Positions 32,924 to 41,918 are shown, counted from the first letter of the stretch. The stretch: DNA of 64,000 nucleotides from an uncultured Lachnospiraceae bacterium (GCA_910579685.1 CAJTVN010000019.1:1-64000); one strand, 5' to 3'. Notes: generated from the sequence alone by a model not told the origin. Translations and numbers: made by a program.

Positions 32924-33997
32924 CTATTCTCCGATTGCCTCGTAGCCCTCGGGAATCGTGATATTTAACTGCTCGCAAAGAGATGCGTTATACTTTTTGG
33001 TAAAATTTGGCGCATACTCGATGGGCATGGCGGAGATGTCCTCTCCCTTCAGAACCCTTGCCGCCATCTTTCCGGTGGCAACGCCGAGGTCATAGTAGCT
33101 GATGGATAAGGTTGCAACACCGCAGCCTGCGCAGATGCCTTCTTCTCCCGCAACCACCGGAACTCCTGCGGGAACGCAGACATTGCTGATCAGCTCCGCA
33201 TTGGTGGCCGCCGTATTGTCCGTGGGCACATAGATCACGTCCGTCTCACCGGCCGCTTTTGTTACCACGGAGGTAAGGTCGTTGGAATCTGAGAATGCGT
33301 AGTATTCACAGGTATAGCCCTTCTCCTCCAGGAAGGTTTTTACCGTATCGACCTGATACTGGGAATTCGCCTCCGCAGAGCAGTATAACAGGCCCACATT
33401 CTTGGCGTCCGGAAACAGCTCCTGCAGAATATCCGCCTGGCCGTCAAGAGGCGCAAGATCCGAGGTTCCGGATATGTTTCCGCCCACGGTTCCGGAAAAG
33501 CCGTCGATATCCAGAGCAACGCCGTACTCCGTCACGGAAGTTCCGAGAATCGGAATCTCATTGGTTCCTGCGGCGGCGGCCTGAAGGGCCGGTGTGGCGT
33601 TGGCAAGAATCAGATCCACGTTGCCGGATACAAAGCTGTTGATAATCGTTGAACAGGTATTGGTATCCCCCTGTGCGTTCTGCTCATCAAATACCACCTG
33701 GTCTCCAAACTCCTGCGTCAGTGCATCCTTAAAGCCCTGGGTAGCCGCATCCAGTGCGTCATGCTGCATCAGCTGGCAGATTCCGACCGTGTATACCGTG
33801 CCGTCTCCCTCGGTCTGCGCAGCATCCTCTCCGCCGGCTTCCTGATCACCGGAAGTGTCTTCCGCATTTGCATCCGCCTCGTTCGCACTCTCCTGTGTGC
33901 CGCTGCCCGAAGCGCTCTCACCAGAGCCTGAACCGCCGCATGCGGTCAGAGAACTCACCATGGCAGCCGTCAAAAAAACCGCTAACAATTTTTTCAT
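32924..33997 (-). CDS. ABC importer substrate-binding lipoprotein (TrpX-like, ABC_sub_bind)
   Basis: A 357-residue lipoprotein with a signal peptide and lipobox SLTAC, an acidic Gly/Glu-rich linker to about residue 70, and a two-lobed binding domain beginning TVYTVGICQLMQHDALDA. The lobes show LILANATPALQAAAAGT and VIYVPTDNTAATNA, the pattern of the ABC_sub_bind family that includes TrpX. It is the first gene of the operon; AGGAAACG precedes its start. No T-box or other riboswitch was recognised in the leader. Confidence 0.9.
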   Translation of the reverse strand: MKKLLAVFLTAAMVSSLTACGGSGSGESASGSGTQESANEADANAEDTSGDQEAGGEDAAQTEGDGTVYTVGICQLMQHDALDAATQGFKDALTQEFGDQVVFDEQNAQGDTNTCSTIINSFVSGNVDLILANATPALQAAAAGTNEIPILGTSVTEYGVALDIDGFSGTVGGNISGTSDLAPLDGQADILQELFPDAKNVGLLYCSAEANSQYQVDTVKTFLEEKGYTCEYYAFSDSNDLTSVVTKAAGETDVIYVPTDNTAATNAELISNVCVPAGVPVVAGEEGICAGCGVATLSISYYDLGVATGKMAARVLKGEDISAMPIEYAPNFTKKYNASLCEQLNITIPEGYEAIGE

Positions 33998-34110
33998 AAT
34001 CGTTTCCTCCCATAATAGTTTTACGGCTTATCACTTTACCGCTTTATCGATTATACAGGTTTAAAGCGCTAAAGTCAATCTAAATTTGGGAAACCGGCGG
34101 CTTTGAGCCG

Positions 34111-35631
34111 CTATTGCCCGGAAAAGCCTGCGGATATCTGGTGTGTGACCAAATACCGGTCTTCCCGAAGCTCCTCCACGGAAAGCCGCAGCTCGCAGTA
34201 ATCCATTCCCGCCGCGCGCATGGCGTCCTCCAGATAATTTTCCTTATAGGCCCCCGTCCGGTAGGAATCGCTCCACTGACGCAGAAGTTCTTCCCCTTCC
34301 ATCACATTGGCAAAGACAAAGATTTCCGAATCCGCCTGTGCAATCCTGTTATAACAGTCCGCATTATAATCCGCAAGGGACGTGATCACCTGATCCTGGG
34401 TCATTCCCAGCTCCTCGATCCCTCTTTTTGCGTCCTGCGCACTCCTTTCCAGATTCCGGTATCTCTCCCCGCCGCAGGGCGGCAGGTTTACGGAAAGATC
34501 CCGCCTTGCATGCGTGTCCGCATAATCACCGTCCGACTTGTTGAAATAATCGTAAGTCCTCCCGCTGTCCGTATCGTCCCAGGTCACATCCACGTTGTAA
34601 AAGCCGTCCTCCAGCCCCACAATATTCCAGGCATGATTTTCCCCCGCATAGCCGGTACAGTAATAGCAGGGAATCCCAAGCCTCTGCATGATATACTGGA
34701 AAGCCCTGGCATAGCCGGCGCATACGGTCCGGCCGTTTACCAGGGCGCTATAAGCGCTCTGCCCCATTTCCGCAGAAAGATCATAGGTAATCCGGTCCGC
34801 CAGGGCATCATGCACGAATTTTTCTCTCGCATAATCGTCCGGAAGAGTCAGAGCCTCGTTGATAATCGCATCCGCACTGCGCCAGAACACGGTCTGCTCC
34901 CGTAAAAGATCATCCGCCGTCCTGTTATAGGACAAGTCGATCTCCACACAGATCCCGCTCCTGCGGTATTTGCAGTAATAAGCCGTGTTCATGAAAAAGA
35001 GCTCCGGATGGTCTCCGATCACCGCGGAAAAAATATCCGTCATCTCATTGACCTCCACCTCCTCCACCGGGGCAAAGGCTTCGTTCAAATCATTGGCATT
35101 GGCATAGATCTGTCGGTACAGATGCTTTCCTCTCTCATCCAGCATCTGATAGTACGGATAAAAAACAGGATCAAAGGTCAGATCATCCCCGGTATTCCCA
35201 TGCCCCAGCCTCTCGCCGAGCTGCTGCGCCTCCTCCTCTTCGACCTCCTGCCCTTCTTCCCGGATGGGCTCATAGCCGTTTCTGCCCGTTATTCCCGTAA
35301 TCACATAGGCCTGGGACTGGCCTGTCCGGGAAGGCGCATCCTCCGAAACCTCCGGCCTGTTCTCCAAAGGCTCCCTGGGATTTTCCAGAGCTTTCTGCGT
35401 ATTTTCCAGGGATCCCCCGGCCTGGCCCGGTCCCGCCGCCTGCACGTCCGGCTCTTCTTCCCCTGACTCCCTGTCGGCCGTAAGGCTGTCTCCCGTTCTC
35501 GCCTGCTCCGGATACAGAAAATCCGCCACTCTCTGCGTAAGATCCGGATGAAAGGCGCAGACCAGGACGAACACGCCCATAGCCGTAAACAAGAAAAGGA
35601 AAAGATATAATATTTTTTTCAGTATTTTCAT
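34111..35631 (-). CDS. transglutaminase-like cysteine protease domain protein
   Basis: A 506-residue protein with an N-terminal membrane anchor (about residues 5-28), a disordered Pro/Glu-rich linker (about 40-150) and a transglutaminase-core domain. The catalytic Cys lies in TVCAGYARAF (about 303), the His in GENHAWNIV (about 332) and the Asp in NVDVTWDDT (about 348). The C-terminal domain is not recognised. Such surface-bound transglutaminase-like proteins act as peptidases or wall modifiers. It lies 4 bases after the stop of the upstream GH105 gene, so they are co-transcribed. Confidence 0.85.
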   Translation of the reverse strand: MKILKKILYLFLFLFTAMGVFVLVCAFHPDLTQRVADFLYPEQARTGDSLTADRESGEEEPDVQAAGPGQAGGSLENTQKALENPREPLENRPEVSEDAPSRTGQSQAYVITGITGRNGYEPIREEGQEVEEEEAQQLGERLGHGNTGDDLTFDPVFYPYYQMLDERGKHLYRQIYANANDLNEAFAPVEEVEVNEMTDIFSAVIGDHPELFFMNTAYYCKYRRSGICVEIDLSYNRTADDLLREQTVFWRSADAIINEALTLPDDYAREKFVHDALADRITYDLSAEMGQSAYSALVNGRTVCAGYARAFQYIMQRLGIPCYYCTGYAGENHAWNIVGLEDGFYNVDVTWDDTDSGRTYDYFNKSDGDYADTHARRDLSVNLPPCGGERYRNLERSAQDAKRGIEELGMTQDQVITSLADYNADCYNRIAQADSEIFVFANVMEGEELLRQWSDSYRTGAYKENYLEDAMRAAGMDYCELRLSVEELREDRYLVTHQISAGFSGQ

Positions 35632-35635
35632 TCTT

Positions 35636-36775
35636 CTATCCCAGTCTTCGCATCTCCGTATATGCCAAAAGCAGCGGCCCTACTCCTTTTGCATCATCCT
35701 CCACCACAGGCTCCGACATGTAATAGGCAAAACTGCCGTCCCTGCGCATATTGTCAAAAGGGCCAAGCCCTGCCACCAGACAGATTCCTCCAAGGCTTAA
35801 ACGGCCGTCTTTTTCCTTCAGATATCTGTCGCAGATGCCGTTAAAAGCCTTTAAGCCGTACTCCCTGTAGCTCTCGGGAAGGAAACATAGGCGCACTCCC
35901 TTGAGCAGGGAGTATGCCATAATTGCGCTTCCGCTGGTTTCCAGATAGTTGGGCTCCTTTCCCCCAAGGGCCGGAAGCTGGTACCACAGGCCGCTCTCAT
36001 CCTGGAACTTTAACATGGAATCGATCAATTCCACAAAGGTTTTCTTCAGGAATTCGTACTCCTTCTGATATTCCTTACCGGGCTCGCATTTACTCAGCGT
36101 ATCAAGCAGCGCCATGGAATACCATCCAAGGGCCCTGAGCCAGAAATTGCGGGAAAGCCCCGTCTGCTTATCGCACCAGAAAATCTCCCTGGAAGCGTCA
36201 TAGCCATGGTAATAAAGACCTGTCTTCTCATCCCTCATGTGTTCCACTACATTGCGAAACTGCCGAAAGATATCCCCGTAATTTTCACGGTGATTGAACT
36301 TCGTCTCATACTCCATATAGAAAGGCTGGCCCATATACATGCCGTCAAGCCACACCTGATTCGGATATATCTTCTTGTGCCAAAAATTCCCTTCCCGGGT
36401 CCGCGGCTGGTTTTTCACCTGGCTGTATATCAGATCAATGGCCTTTCTGTATTTTTCCTTTCCGTTCAGCTCATAGAGAGAAAACAGCGTCTTACCCGCA
36501 TTGACATTGTCTATATTGTATTCTTCCGCCTGATAGCCCACAATACCTCCGTCTTCCCTCACCCTGTGATCGATAAAGGCGTCTGCGAACTCATAGTATT
36601 TCTTGTCCCCCGTGGCCCGGTAGACCTCAAGCAATGCCAGAATCATGCATCCGTCTATGTAATTCCAGCCCGACGCCTTTCCCTCTTTCGCCTTCTCGAT
36701 ATTCCACGCCGGCAGATCCAACGTGCTTTTGTCAATCAGTTCGTCAATGTACTTCTCAAAAATCGGCAGCTTCAT
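35636..36775 (-). CDS. GH105/88-family unsaturated glycuronyl hydrolase
   Basis: A 379-residue cytosolic enzyme of the YteR/RhiN type, which removes the unsaturated uronic acid left by pectate or rhamnogalacturonan lyases. Features: WNYIDGCMILALLEVY, NIDNVNAGKTLFSLYEL, and WLDGMYMGQPFYMEYET, which holds the catalytic Asp. There is no signal peptide, fitting a cytosolic site of action on imported oligosaccharides. I chose the ATG at 36775 (GGAGG upstream) over an upstream in-frame ATG at 36805. No lyase or pectin importer is in the window except possibly the nearby ABC system. Confidence 0.88.
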   Translation of the reverse strand: MKLPIFEKYIDELIDKSTLDLPAWNIEKAKEGKASGWNYIDGCMILALLEVYRATGDKKYYEFADAFIDHRVREDGGIVGYQAEEYNIDNVNAGKTLFSLYELNGKEKYRKAIDLIYSQVKNQPRTREGNFWHKKIYPNQVWLDGMYMGQPFYMEYETKFNHRENYGDIFRQFRNVVEHMRDEKTGLYYHGYDASREIFWCDKQTGLSRNFWLRALGWYSMALLDTLSKCEPGKEYQKEYEFLKKTFVELIDSMLKFQDESGLWYQLPALGGKEPNYLETSGSAIMAYSLLKGVRLCFLPESYREYGLKAFNGICDRYLKEKDGRLSLGGICLVAGLGPFDNMRRDGSFAYYMSEPVVEDDAKGVGPLLLAYTEMRRLG

Positions 36776-36876
36776 AACCCATCGCCCTCCCACTGTATTC
36801 TCCATGCAGTTAACCGCTCGTTGTTTCAGGAATAATCATATCAAATTATCCGGGGATAGGCAAGAAAACTATGGGC

Positions 36877-36904
36877 TTGTAAATTTTCAAAAGAGAAGTA
36901 AAAT
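36877..36904 (+). promoter_or_regulatory. promoter of the SufC/SufB-like operon
   Basis: TTGTAA at 36877-36882 and TAAAAT at 36899-36904, 16 bases apart, 38 bases before the SufC-like start. Confidence 0.45.
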
Positions 36905-36941
36905 AAAGATGTACCTAAAATACCGAAGGAAGGAGATCATT

Positions 36942-37676
36942 ATGCTTGAACTAAAAGGTATTCATTGGAAAACTCCTGAAAACGAGGAGATTGTAAAGGG
37001 GATCGATCTTTCCGTTCCCGAAGGAAAGCTCACCGTTATCACAGGACCCAACGGCGGCGGCAAGACCTCTCTTGCCAAAATCATAGCAGGGCTCTATACG
37101 CCAAGCCAGGGACAGATCCTATTAAATAAAGAAGAGATTACGCACTGGGATATTACCAGAAGGGCCAGGGGCGGCATTGCCTACGCTTTTCAGCAGCCCG
37201 TCCGTTTTAAGGGCCTTACCGTGAGGGATCTTCTTGAGCTGTCAGCGCAGGAGCCTCTTTCGGAGGAGCGGCTCTGTTCCGCCCTCAGCGCCGTTGGGCT
37301 GTGCGCCCAGGAATATATGGACAGGCAGGTGGACGGGGGGCTTTCCGGAGGGGAGAGCAAGCGTGTGGAAATCGCTACCGTTCTGGCCCGCAAAAACGCC
37401 CGGATCCTGGTCTTTGACGAACCGGAGGCAGGCATTGACCTCTGGAGCTTTGCCAATCTCACGGACGCTTTTGAGCAGCTGAAAAGACAGGGCGGACGCA
37501 CGCTCATCATTATTTCCCATCAAGAACGCATTATGGAAATCGCCGATTATGTCGCCGTGGTTGCGGACGGGAAGCTCCGTACCTTTGGGAAAAAGGAAGA
37601 GATCCTGCCCCTGCTTCTCTCCGGCGAGAGATGTGCTTTCTGCCCTAAAGGCGAGTCCGGAAAGGAGGAGTGCTGA
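36942..37676 (+). CDS. sufC: SufC-like iron-sulfur assembly ATPase (SmsC type)
   Basis: A 244-residue ABC ATPase without membrane partner. Walker A is GPNGGGKTS, the signature DGGLSGGESKRVEI and Walker B RILVFDEPEAGIDLWSF match SufC, where GGES(K)R is typical, and the His of ISHQERIME completes the site. SufC powers the assembly of iron-sulfur clusters on a SufB/SufD scaffold. GAAGGAAGGAG precedes the start, and the scaffold gene follows after a single base. Confidence 0.9.
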   Translation: MLELKGIHWKTPENEEIVKGIDLSVPEGKLTVITGPNGGGKTSLAKIIAGLYTPSQGQILLNKEEITHWDITRRARGGIAYAFQQPVRFKGLTVRDLLELSAQEPLSEERLCSALSAVGLCAQEYMDRQVDGGLSGGESKRVEIATVLARKNARILVFDEPEAGIDLWSFANLTDAFEQLKRQGGRTLIIISHQERIMEIADYVAVVADGKLRTFGKKEEILPLLLSGERCAFCPKGESGKEEC

Positions 37677-37677
37677 C

Positions 37678-38595
37678 ATGAATTCCACTACAAACCATCT
37701 GCTTTCCCTGATCTCCGATTTCAGGGAAGATTTTAAGGGCGCTTTTAACATCCGGGAAAACGGAGGCTGCGCCGGCCGGCAGTCCACCGAAACCATCCGC
37801 ATCGAGCCCAGACAGAAAGAGCCGGGAATCGATATCTACATCAGTGCGGCGGCCAAACACGAGACGGTATATATTCCCGCCTGCGTCACCAAAAGCGGGG
37901 TAAACGATCTTGTCTACAACGATTTCCATGTGGAGGACGGCGCCGACGTGGTCATTGTGGCGGGCTGCGGCGTCCACTCCGACGGTGAGGATGAGGCCGT
38001 CCACAACGGAATCCACCGCTTCTTTGTGGGAAAGAACGCAAAAGTGCTCTATCAGGAAAAGCATATCGGGACGGGAACCGGCTCCGGAGAGCGCAGGATC
38101 AATCCGGTCACGCAGATCACTCTGGAGGAGGGCGCCTGTATGGAAATCGACACCACCCAGATCAGCGGAGTCAATCACTCAGAGCGCTCCACCTGCGCGG
38201 TTCTTGCAAAGGACGCAAAGCTGATCATCCATGAGAGGCTTCTCACCGACGGCGCCGAAAAGGCCAGTTCCGATTTTTCCGTGACCCTTGAGGGCGAGGA
38301 TTCCGGCGTGGATCTGATCTCAAGATCCGTGGCAAAGGGAAACTCCTATCAGGAATACCGCTCCGTGATCCGGGGAAACTGCCGCTGCATGGGCCATTCC
38401 GAGTGCGACGCCATCCTGGCGGAAAACGGAATCGTAAATGCGGCGCCCGCCCTCTATGCAGGGCATATCGACGCCTCCCTGATCCACGAGGCCGCCATCG
38501 GCAAAATCGCCGGAGAACAGATCACAAAGCTCTGCACCTTAGGCCTCACCGAAGAAGAGGCAGAGCAGAAAATAATCGAGGGATTTCTGAAATAA
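37678..38595 (+). CDS. SufB/SufD-like scaffold protein (SmsB type)
   Basis: A 305-residue protein of the SufBD fold (parallel beta-helix). NDFHVEDGADVVIVAGCGVH and GNCRCMGHSECDAILAENG are typical of the core; the C-terminal helical part HEAAIGKIAGEQITKL matches the SufC-binding region. It is shorter than SufB (about 470 residues) and lacks its N-terminal domain, as in minimal two-gene systems of anaerobes where no SufS, SufU, SufE or SufD is linked. AAAGGAGG lies ahead of the start. Confidence 0.88.
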   Translation: MNSTTNHLLSLISDFREDFKGAFNIRENGGCAGRQSTETIRIEPRQKEPGIDIYISAAAKHETVYIPACVTKSGVNDLVYNDFHVEDGADVVIVAGCGVHSDGEDEAVHNGIHRFFVGKNAKVLYQEKHIGTGTGSGERRINPVTQITLEEGACMEIDTTQISGVNHSERSTCAVLAKDAKLIIHERLLTDGAEKASSDFSVTLEGEDSGVDLISRSVAKGNSYQEYRSVIRGNCRCMGHSECDAILAENGIVNAAPALYAGHIDASLIHEAAIGKIAGEQITKLCTLGLTEEEAEQKIIEGFLK

Positions 38596-38614
38596 TCTCT
38601 CACCGGTTCAGACA

Positions 38615-38649
38615 AGAGACTGCTGTGCAAAAACCGCGCGGCAGTCTCT
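38615..38649 (+). terminator. terminator of the SufC/SufB-like operon
   Basis: AGAGACTGC pairs with GCAGTCTCT (9 bp) around a 17-nt loop, followed by TTTCTC, 20 bases after the stop of the scaffold gene. The convergent aminotransferase gene ends just beyond. Confidence 0.7.
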
Positions 38650-38677
38650 TTCTCACCCGATATTTTTCCGATACGCT

Positions 38678-40186
38678 CTAATGCTGCTGGTAACTTCCAA
38701 AGAAATCGGCAAGTTTTGCCGCCGCATCCTCAAGGACTTCAATGCGCGGCAGGTAAACCACCCGGAAATGGTCGGGCTGTTTCCAGTTGAACCCTCCGCC
38801 ATGGACAATGAGAATCTTTTTCTCCCTGAGCAAATCCAGCGCAAATTTTTCGTCATCCGTGATGTGGAACTTCTGAATATCTATTTTCGGGAAAATATAA
38901 AATGCCGCCTTTGGCTTCACCGCAGTGATGCCGGGGATGTCAGTGAGAGCCTTGTAAATATATTCTCTCTGTTCATAGATTCTCCCTTTGGGTACAATAT
39001 AGCTGTTAACGCTCTGATAGCCGCCAAGAGCGGTCTGAACAATGGACTGCGCCGGCACATTGGAACAGAGGCGCATATTGGAGAGCATATTCAGGCCTTC
39101 GATATAGTCCTTTGCAATGTCCTTGTTACCGCTCAGGATCATCCATCCAATCCGAAAGCCCGCAATCATGTGAGACTTGGACAGCCCGCTGAAGGTCACA
39201 CAGAACAGATCCGGCGCCAGGGACGCAATGGAAACATGCGGTTCTCCGTCCATCACCAGACGGTCATAGATCTCGTCGGAAAAGATGATGAGCTGGTGCT
39301 CCCTGGCAATCTCCACGATCTGAAGCAGAAGCTCCTTTGGATAGAGCGCTCCCGTGGGGTTATTGGGATTAATGATAACAATGGCTTTTGTCTTATCCGT
39401 GATTTTCTTCCTGATATCGTCAAGATCCGGATACCACTCCGCCTGCTCATCGCAGATATAGTGAACTGCCGTGCCTCCGGCAAGAGTGGCACAGGCCGTC
39501 CACAGGGGATAATCCGGAGAGGGGATCAGAATCTCGCTGCCCTCGTCGAGAAGGGCGGACATACAGACATTGATCAGCTCGCTCACACCGTTTCCGGTAT
39601 AGATATCATTGATGGAAACGTTGGGGATATTTTTGAGCTGGGCGTACTGCATAATTGCCTTGCGTGCGGCAAACAGGCCCTTTGCCGGAGAATATCCCTC
39701 GCATTCGGTGAGCTGCTGGCGCATGTCATAAATGACCTCGTCCGGCGTTGAGAAGCCAAACGGCGCCGGATTGCCTATATTCAGCTTGAGGATCCGCGTC
39801 CCGGCCTCCTCCATTTTCATGGCCTCGTCCACCACCGGCCCCCGGACATCATATAGAACATGATCTAATTTTGTAGATTTCTTAAATTCCCGCATTTTGT
39901 CTCCTCCTGACAATTTGTTTTCCGCATACTGCGCTCCAGTCTCCGGTACAGCCTCCCGGCCGGATGCTCCGCCGCCGGCAAGCCAGCTTTCCTCAACCTC
40001 CAGCTGCGCCGCCAAAAAGCGGATAATCTCGGCTCTCGGAACTGTCTTTCCGCTGACATACTGGCTCACATGGCTTTTCCCAAGCCTGATCCCCCTTGCG
40101 GAGGCTGCCCGGATCAGATCGACCTGCCGGACTTGTCTGCGGTCCATGGCATACTTCAATCTGTCTGCAAATGTTTCCTTGCGCAT
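38678..40186 (-). CDS. XRE helix-turn-helix domain fused to an AlaA-type aminotransferase
   Basis: A 502-residue fusion. Residues 1-75 are an XRE/Cro-like DNA-binding domain (RQVDLIRAASARGIRLGKS then HVSQYVSGKTVPRAE). After a linker, about 98-500 is a fold-type I aminotransferase of the alanine/glutamate-pyruvate group: NIGNPAPFGFSTPDEV, IINPNNPTGALY, DEIYDRLVMDG and the PLP lysine in SGLSKSHMIAGFRIGW (about residue 335). GAGGAGAATCCG gives a good start for the fusion. An internal ATG at MREFKKSTKL could also start the aminotransferase alone. It probably interconverts alanine and pyruvate, and may sense its own substrate to control transcription. Confidence 0.92.
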   Translation of the reverse strand: MRKETFADRLKYAMDRRQVRQVDLIRAASARGIRLGKSHVSQYVSGKTVPRAEIIRFLAAQLEVEESWLAGGGASGREAVPETGAQYAENKLSGGDKMREFKKSTKLDHVLYDVRGPVVDEAMKMEEAGTRILKLNIGNPAPFGFSTPDEVIYDMRQQLTECEGYSPAKGLFAARKAIMQYAQLKNIPNVSINDIYTGNGVSELINVCMSALLDEGSEILIPSPDYPLWTACATLAGGTAVHYICDEQAEWYPDLDDIRKKITDKTKAIVIINPNNPTGALYPKELLLQIVEIAREHQLIIFSDEIYDRLVMDGEPHVSIASLAPDLFCVTFSGLSKSHMIAGFRIGWMILSGNKDIAKDYIEGLNMLSNMRLCSNVPAQSIVQTALGGYQSVNSYIVPKGRIYEQREYIYKALTDIPGITAVKPKAAFYIFPKIDIQKFHITDDEKFALDLLREKKILIVHGGGFNWKQPDHFRVVYLPRIEVLEDAAAKLADFFGSYQQH

Positions 40187-40201
40187 CGGATTCTCCTCTC
40201 G

Positions 40202-40283
40202 AAGTTCAATTTTGTTTTAGAAGTTCAATTTATATGATATCACGCCTTGCATAAAAGTTCAACAGAAGTTCATTAAAAGTTCA
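40202..40283. promoter_or_regulatory. array of five AAGTTCA direct repeats, probable operator
   Basis: AAGTTCA occurs at 40202, 40221, 40255, 40266 and 40277. The last three are exactly 11 bases apart, about one helical turn, so a protein could bind them on the same face. The third copy overlaps the -35 box of the gene's own promoter. The likely ligand is the XRE domain encoded immediately downstream. Confidence 0.6.
40234..40262 (-). promoter_or_regulatory. promoter of the XRE-aminotransferase gene
   Basis: On the minus strand TTGAAC (40257-40262) and TATCAT (40234-40239) are 17 bases apart, 48 bases upstream of the ATG at 40186. The -35 box lies inside the AAGTTCA repeat array. Confidence 0.55.
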
Positions 40284-40374
40284 TTTTTTCAATTTCCAAG
40301 GAATGTTTCCCGTTAACTAATTCATCTTGCCAAATTTTTTTATTTTAACTATACTAAAAGGGGAGGGATTTGCC

Positions 40375-41074
40375 ATGGATGACATCAGTCAGAGAATCTT
40401 ACGAAAAATAGGGATACCGGACTTCTTCGAAAAAATAGGTCCTTTGAACACGGCGGATTTTAATTCTGTTTTGCTGAAACTTTTTTCTCTCCGGGCCTCC
40501 GGATCTTCCCCCGGAAGGTCTTACATACATTCAGGGAAAATCGGTTTGCCGCTCCGGGAGACGTTGATCCGGTTAAACTGCACCAATTGGAGATTGACCT
40601 GTTATCAATGGCGTCAAAGTCCGGCATCACAAATAAATTATTGTCTCCGGTTGCGCCCCTTGGAAGCTGCAGCGCATTTGGATGTGTCAGCCAGAATAAC
40701 GTATTGAGCGCCGTGCGCATTTTGGCATTTTCTGCATGGTGTCCACGGCAAAAGATAAAGGCTCTTATCTGCGCGAAAAAGAACTGTTAAAGCGGCAGCT
40801 TCAATTCTACAATGAACTTCTGCAGACAAAGTACGACGGTAAGATGGCTGTCACATTAAGGCCAAGAACCGGATATACCGCCTGCGAGGACTTCTTTGAA
40901 AAAATGGGACTGAATTTCAAAATTTACATGCAAAAGGAAGGAGATCGGATCGAGATTGCCGACGGCGGTTTTGTCGACTGGATCAGTAAATTGACAGGAG
41001 ACAAAAAAGACCGATGTCTCATAAGCGGCCTTGGCCTGGAACGATTGTTGTCTCTTCCGGAAAAAGATCATTAA
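40375..41074 (+). pseudogene. remnant of an uncharacterised conserved protein
   Basis: A good start (AGGGGAGGG then ATG at 40375) opens a frame MDDISQRILRKIGIPDFFEK that is lost near 40505; the next frame continues sensibly with ENRFAAPGDVDPVKLHQL and SPVAPLGSCSAFGCVSQNN; near 40710 there is another shift with missing sequence, after which AHFGIFCMVSTAKDKGS and about 100 residues follow to 41074. The pieces read as one protein of the kind found singly in many Firmicutes (core motifs LSPVAPLG and HFGIFCMV). I do not know its function. One frameshift and one internal deletion make it a pseudogene. Confidence 0.7.
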
Positions 41075-41096
41075 ATAAAAAAAGACACTGCACATA

Positions 41097-41125
41097 CCGC
41101 CAAAGCTTTCAGACAGCTTTGGCGG
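41097..41125. terminator. bidirectional stem-loop terminator
   Basis: CCGCCAAAGCT and AGCTTTGGCGG form a perfect 11-bp stem with a 7-nt loop, between the pseudogene (plus strand) and the LuxR-type gene (minus strand). An A run at 41077-41092 gives a U tract for the minus-strand transcript. Confidence 0.8.
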
Positions 41126-41141
41126 TGTTGCTATGTTCCTG

Positions 41142-41840
41142 CTATTTCAAATCTTTGCGGCTGTCAATTCCCAGCTTCTCGAATATATGGGATACGTGCT
41201 TTTTCACCGTGGCCTCGGAAATATACAGCTCTTCTCCAATCTCCCGGTTGGAAAGCCCTCTCCTTATGAGCTGTGCCACCTGCCTCTCCCGGCTGCTCAG
41301 CAGGGAAAAATCCGGTACAGAATCTTTCGTTACGGGTTCATCCCCGGGTATCCTCCCGGCCTGCCCCTCCTGTTCCTGTGTCCGCATTTCTCCCCGCTCC
41401 TTCTCCGTCTCCCCATCTGTTTGCGGCTCCTTCTCTTCCCGCATCCCCTGCCCGTCTTCCTTTTCCGGCTCCTGCTGTGCCTGCAGGCTTCCCCGTCCAA
41501 GAATAAGATAACCGGCAAAGCCGTAAAACAGCGGCCTGAAGTCGAGGGCCAGACGGGCCAGAAGCCCTCTTCCCGGTTCTCCCCGGCTCTGCAGACTGAC
41601 AAAAAGAAGCATAAAGGTTTCGATATATCCTGTCATAAGAATATTTCCGGCAAAAATTTCTTTCATCTGCCGGTAGCTTTTCCCGCTCTCCATATAAGGC
41701 AGGCACAGGATCGCACTCCCCAAAAGCAGCATTCCTAAAAGCCCCGCATCCAAAAGCCGAACCAGATCTTCTCCCAGCAGGAAACACATAAGGATCAGAT
41801 AAAACACGGCCGCCGCGAAGCTTCCCATTCTCTTTTTCAT
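41142..41840 (-). CDS. membrane-anchored LuxR-type transcriptional regulator
   Basis: A 232-residue protein with four hydrophobic helices in the first 110 residues, a highly charged Glu/Gln/Arg linker (about 120-165) and a C-terminal LuxR/GerE helix-turn-helix: LSSRERQVAQLIRRGLSNREIG then SEATVKKHVSHIFEKLGI. There is no receiver domain, so a membrane signal must be sensed directly by the helices or through a partner. The gene follows a small MotA/ExbB-like membrane protein gene by about 80 bases. The start at 41840 is the first ATG; a GTG at 41894 would extend it. Confidence 0.85.
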   Translation of the reverse strand: MKKRMGSFAAAVFYLILMCFLLGEDLVRLLDAGLLGMLLLGSAILCLPYMESGKSYRQMKEIFAGNILMTGYIETFMLLFVSLQSRGEPGRGLLARLALDFRPLFYGFAGYLILGRGSLQAQQEPEKEDGQGMREEKEPQTDGETEKERGEMRTQEQEGQAGRIPGDEPVTKDSVPDFSLLSSRERQVAQLIRRGLSNREIGEELYISEATVKKHVSHIFEKLGIDSRKDLK

Positions 41841-41918
41841 TCCTGTGACCGTTCTCCTTTCCTGGTCTGCCGCAAGTTGCAGTTCCAACCGCACAGGCGG
41901 AACTTTTCCTCCGCCATC

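Noticed and set aside
40202..40283. CRISPR-like array (five AAGTTCA repeats)
   Set aside because: The repeats are only 7 bases, spacers are 4-27 bases and there are no cas genes; an operator array fits better.
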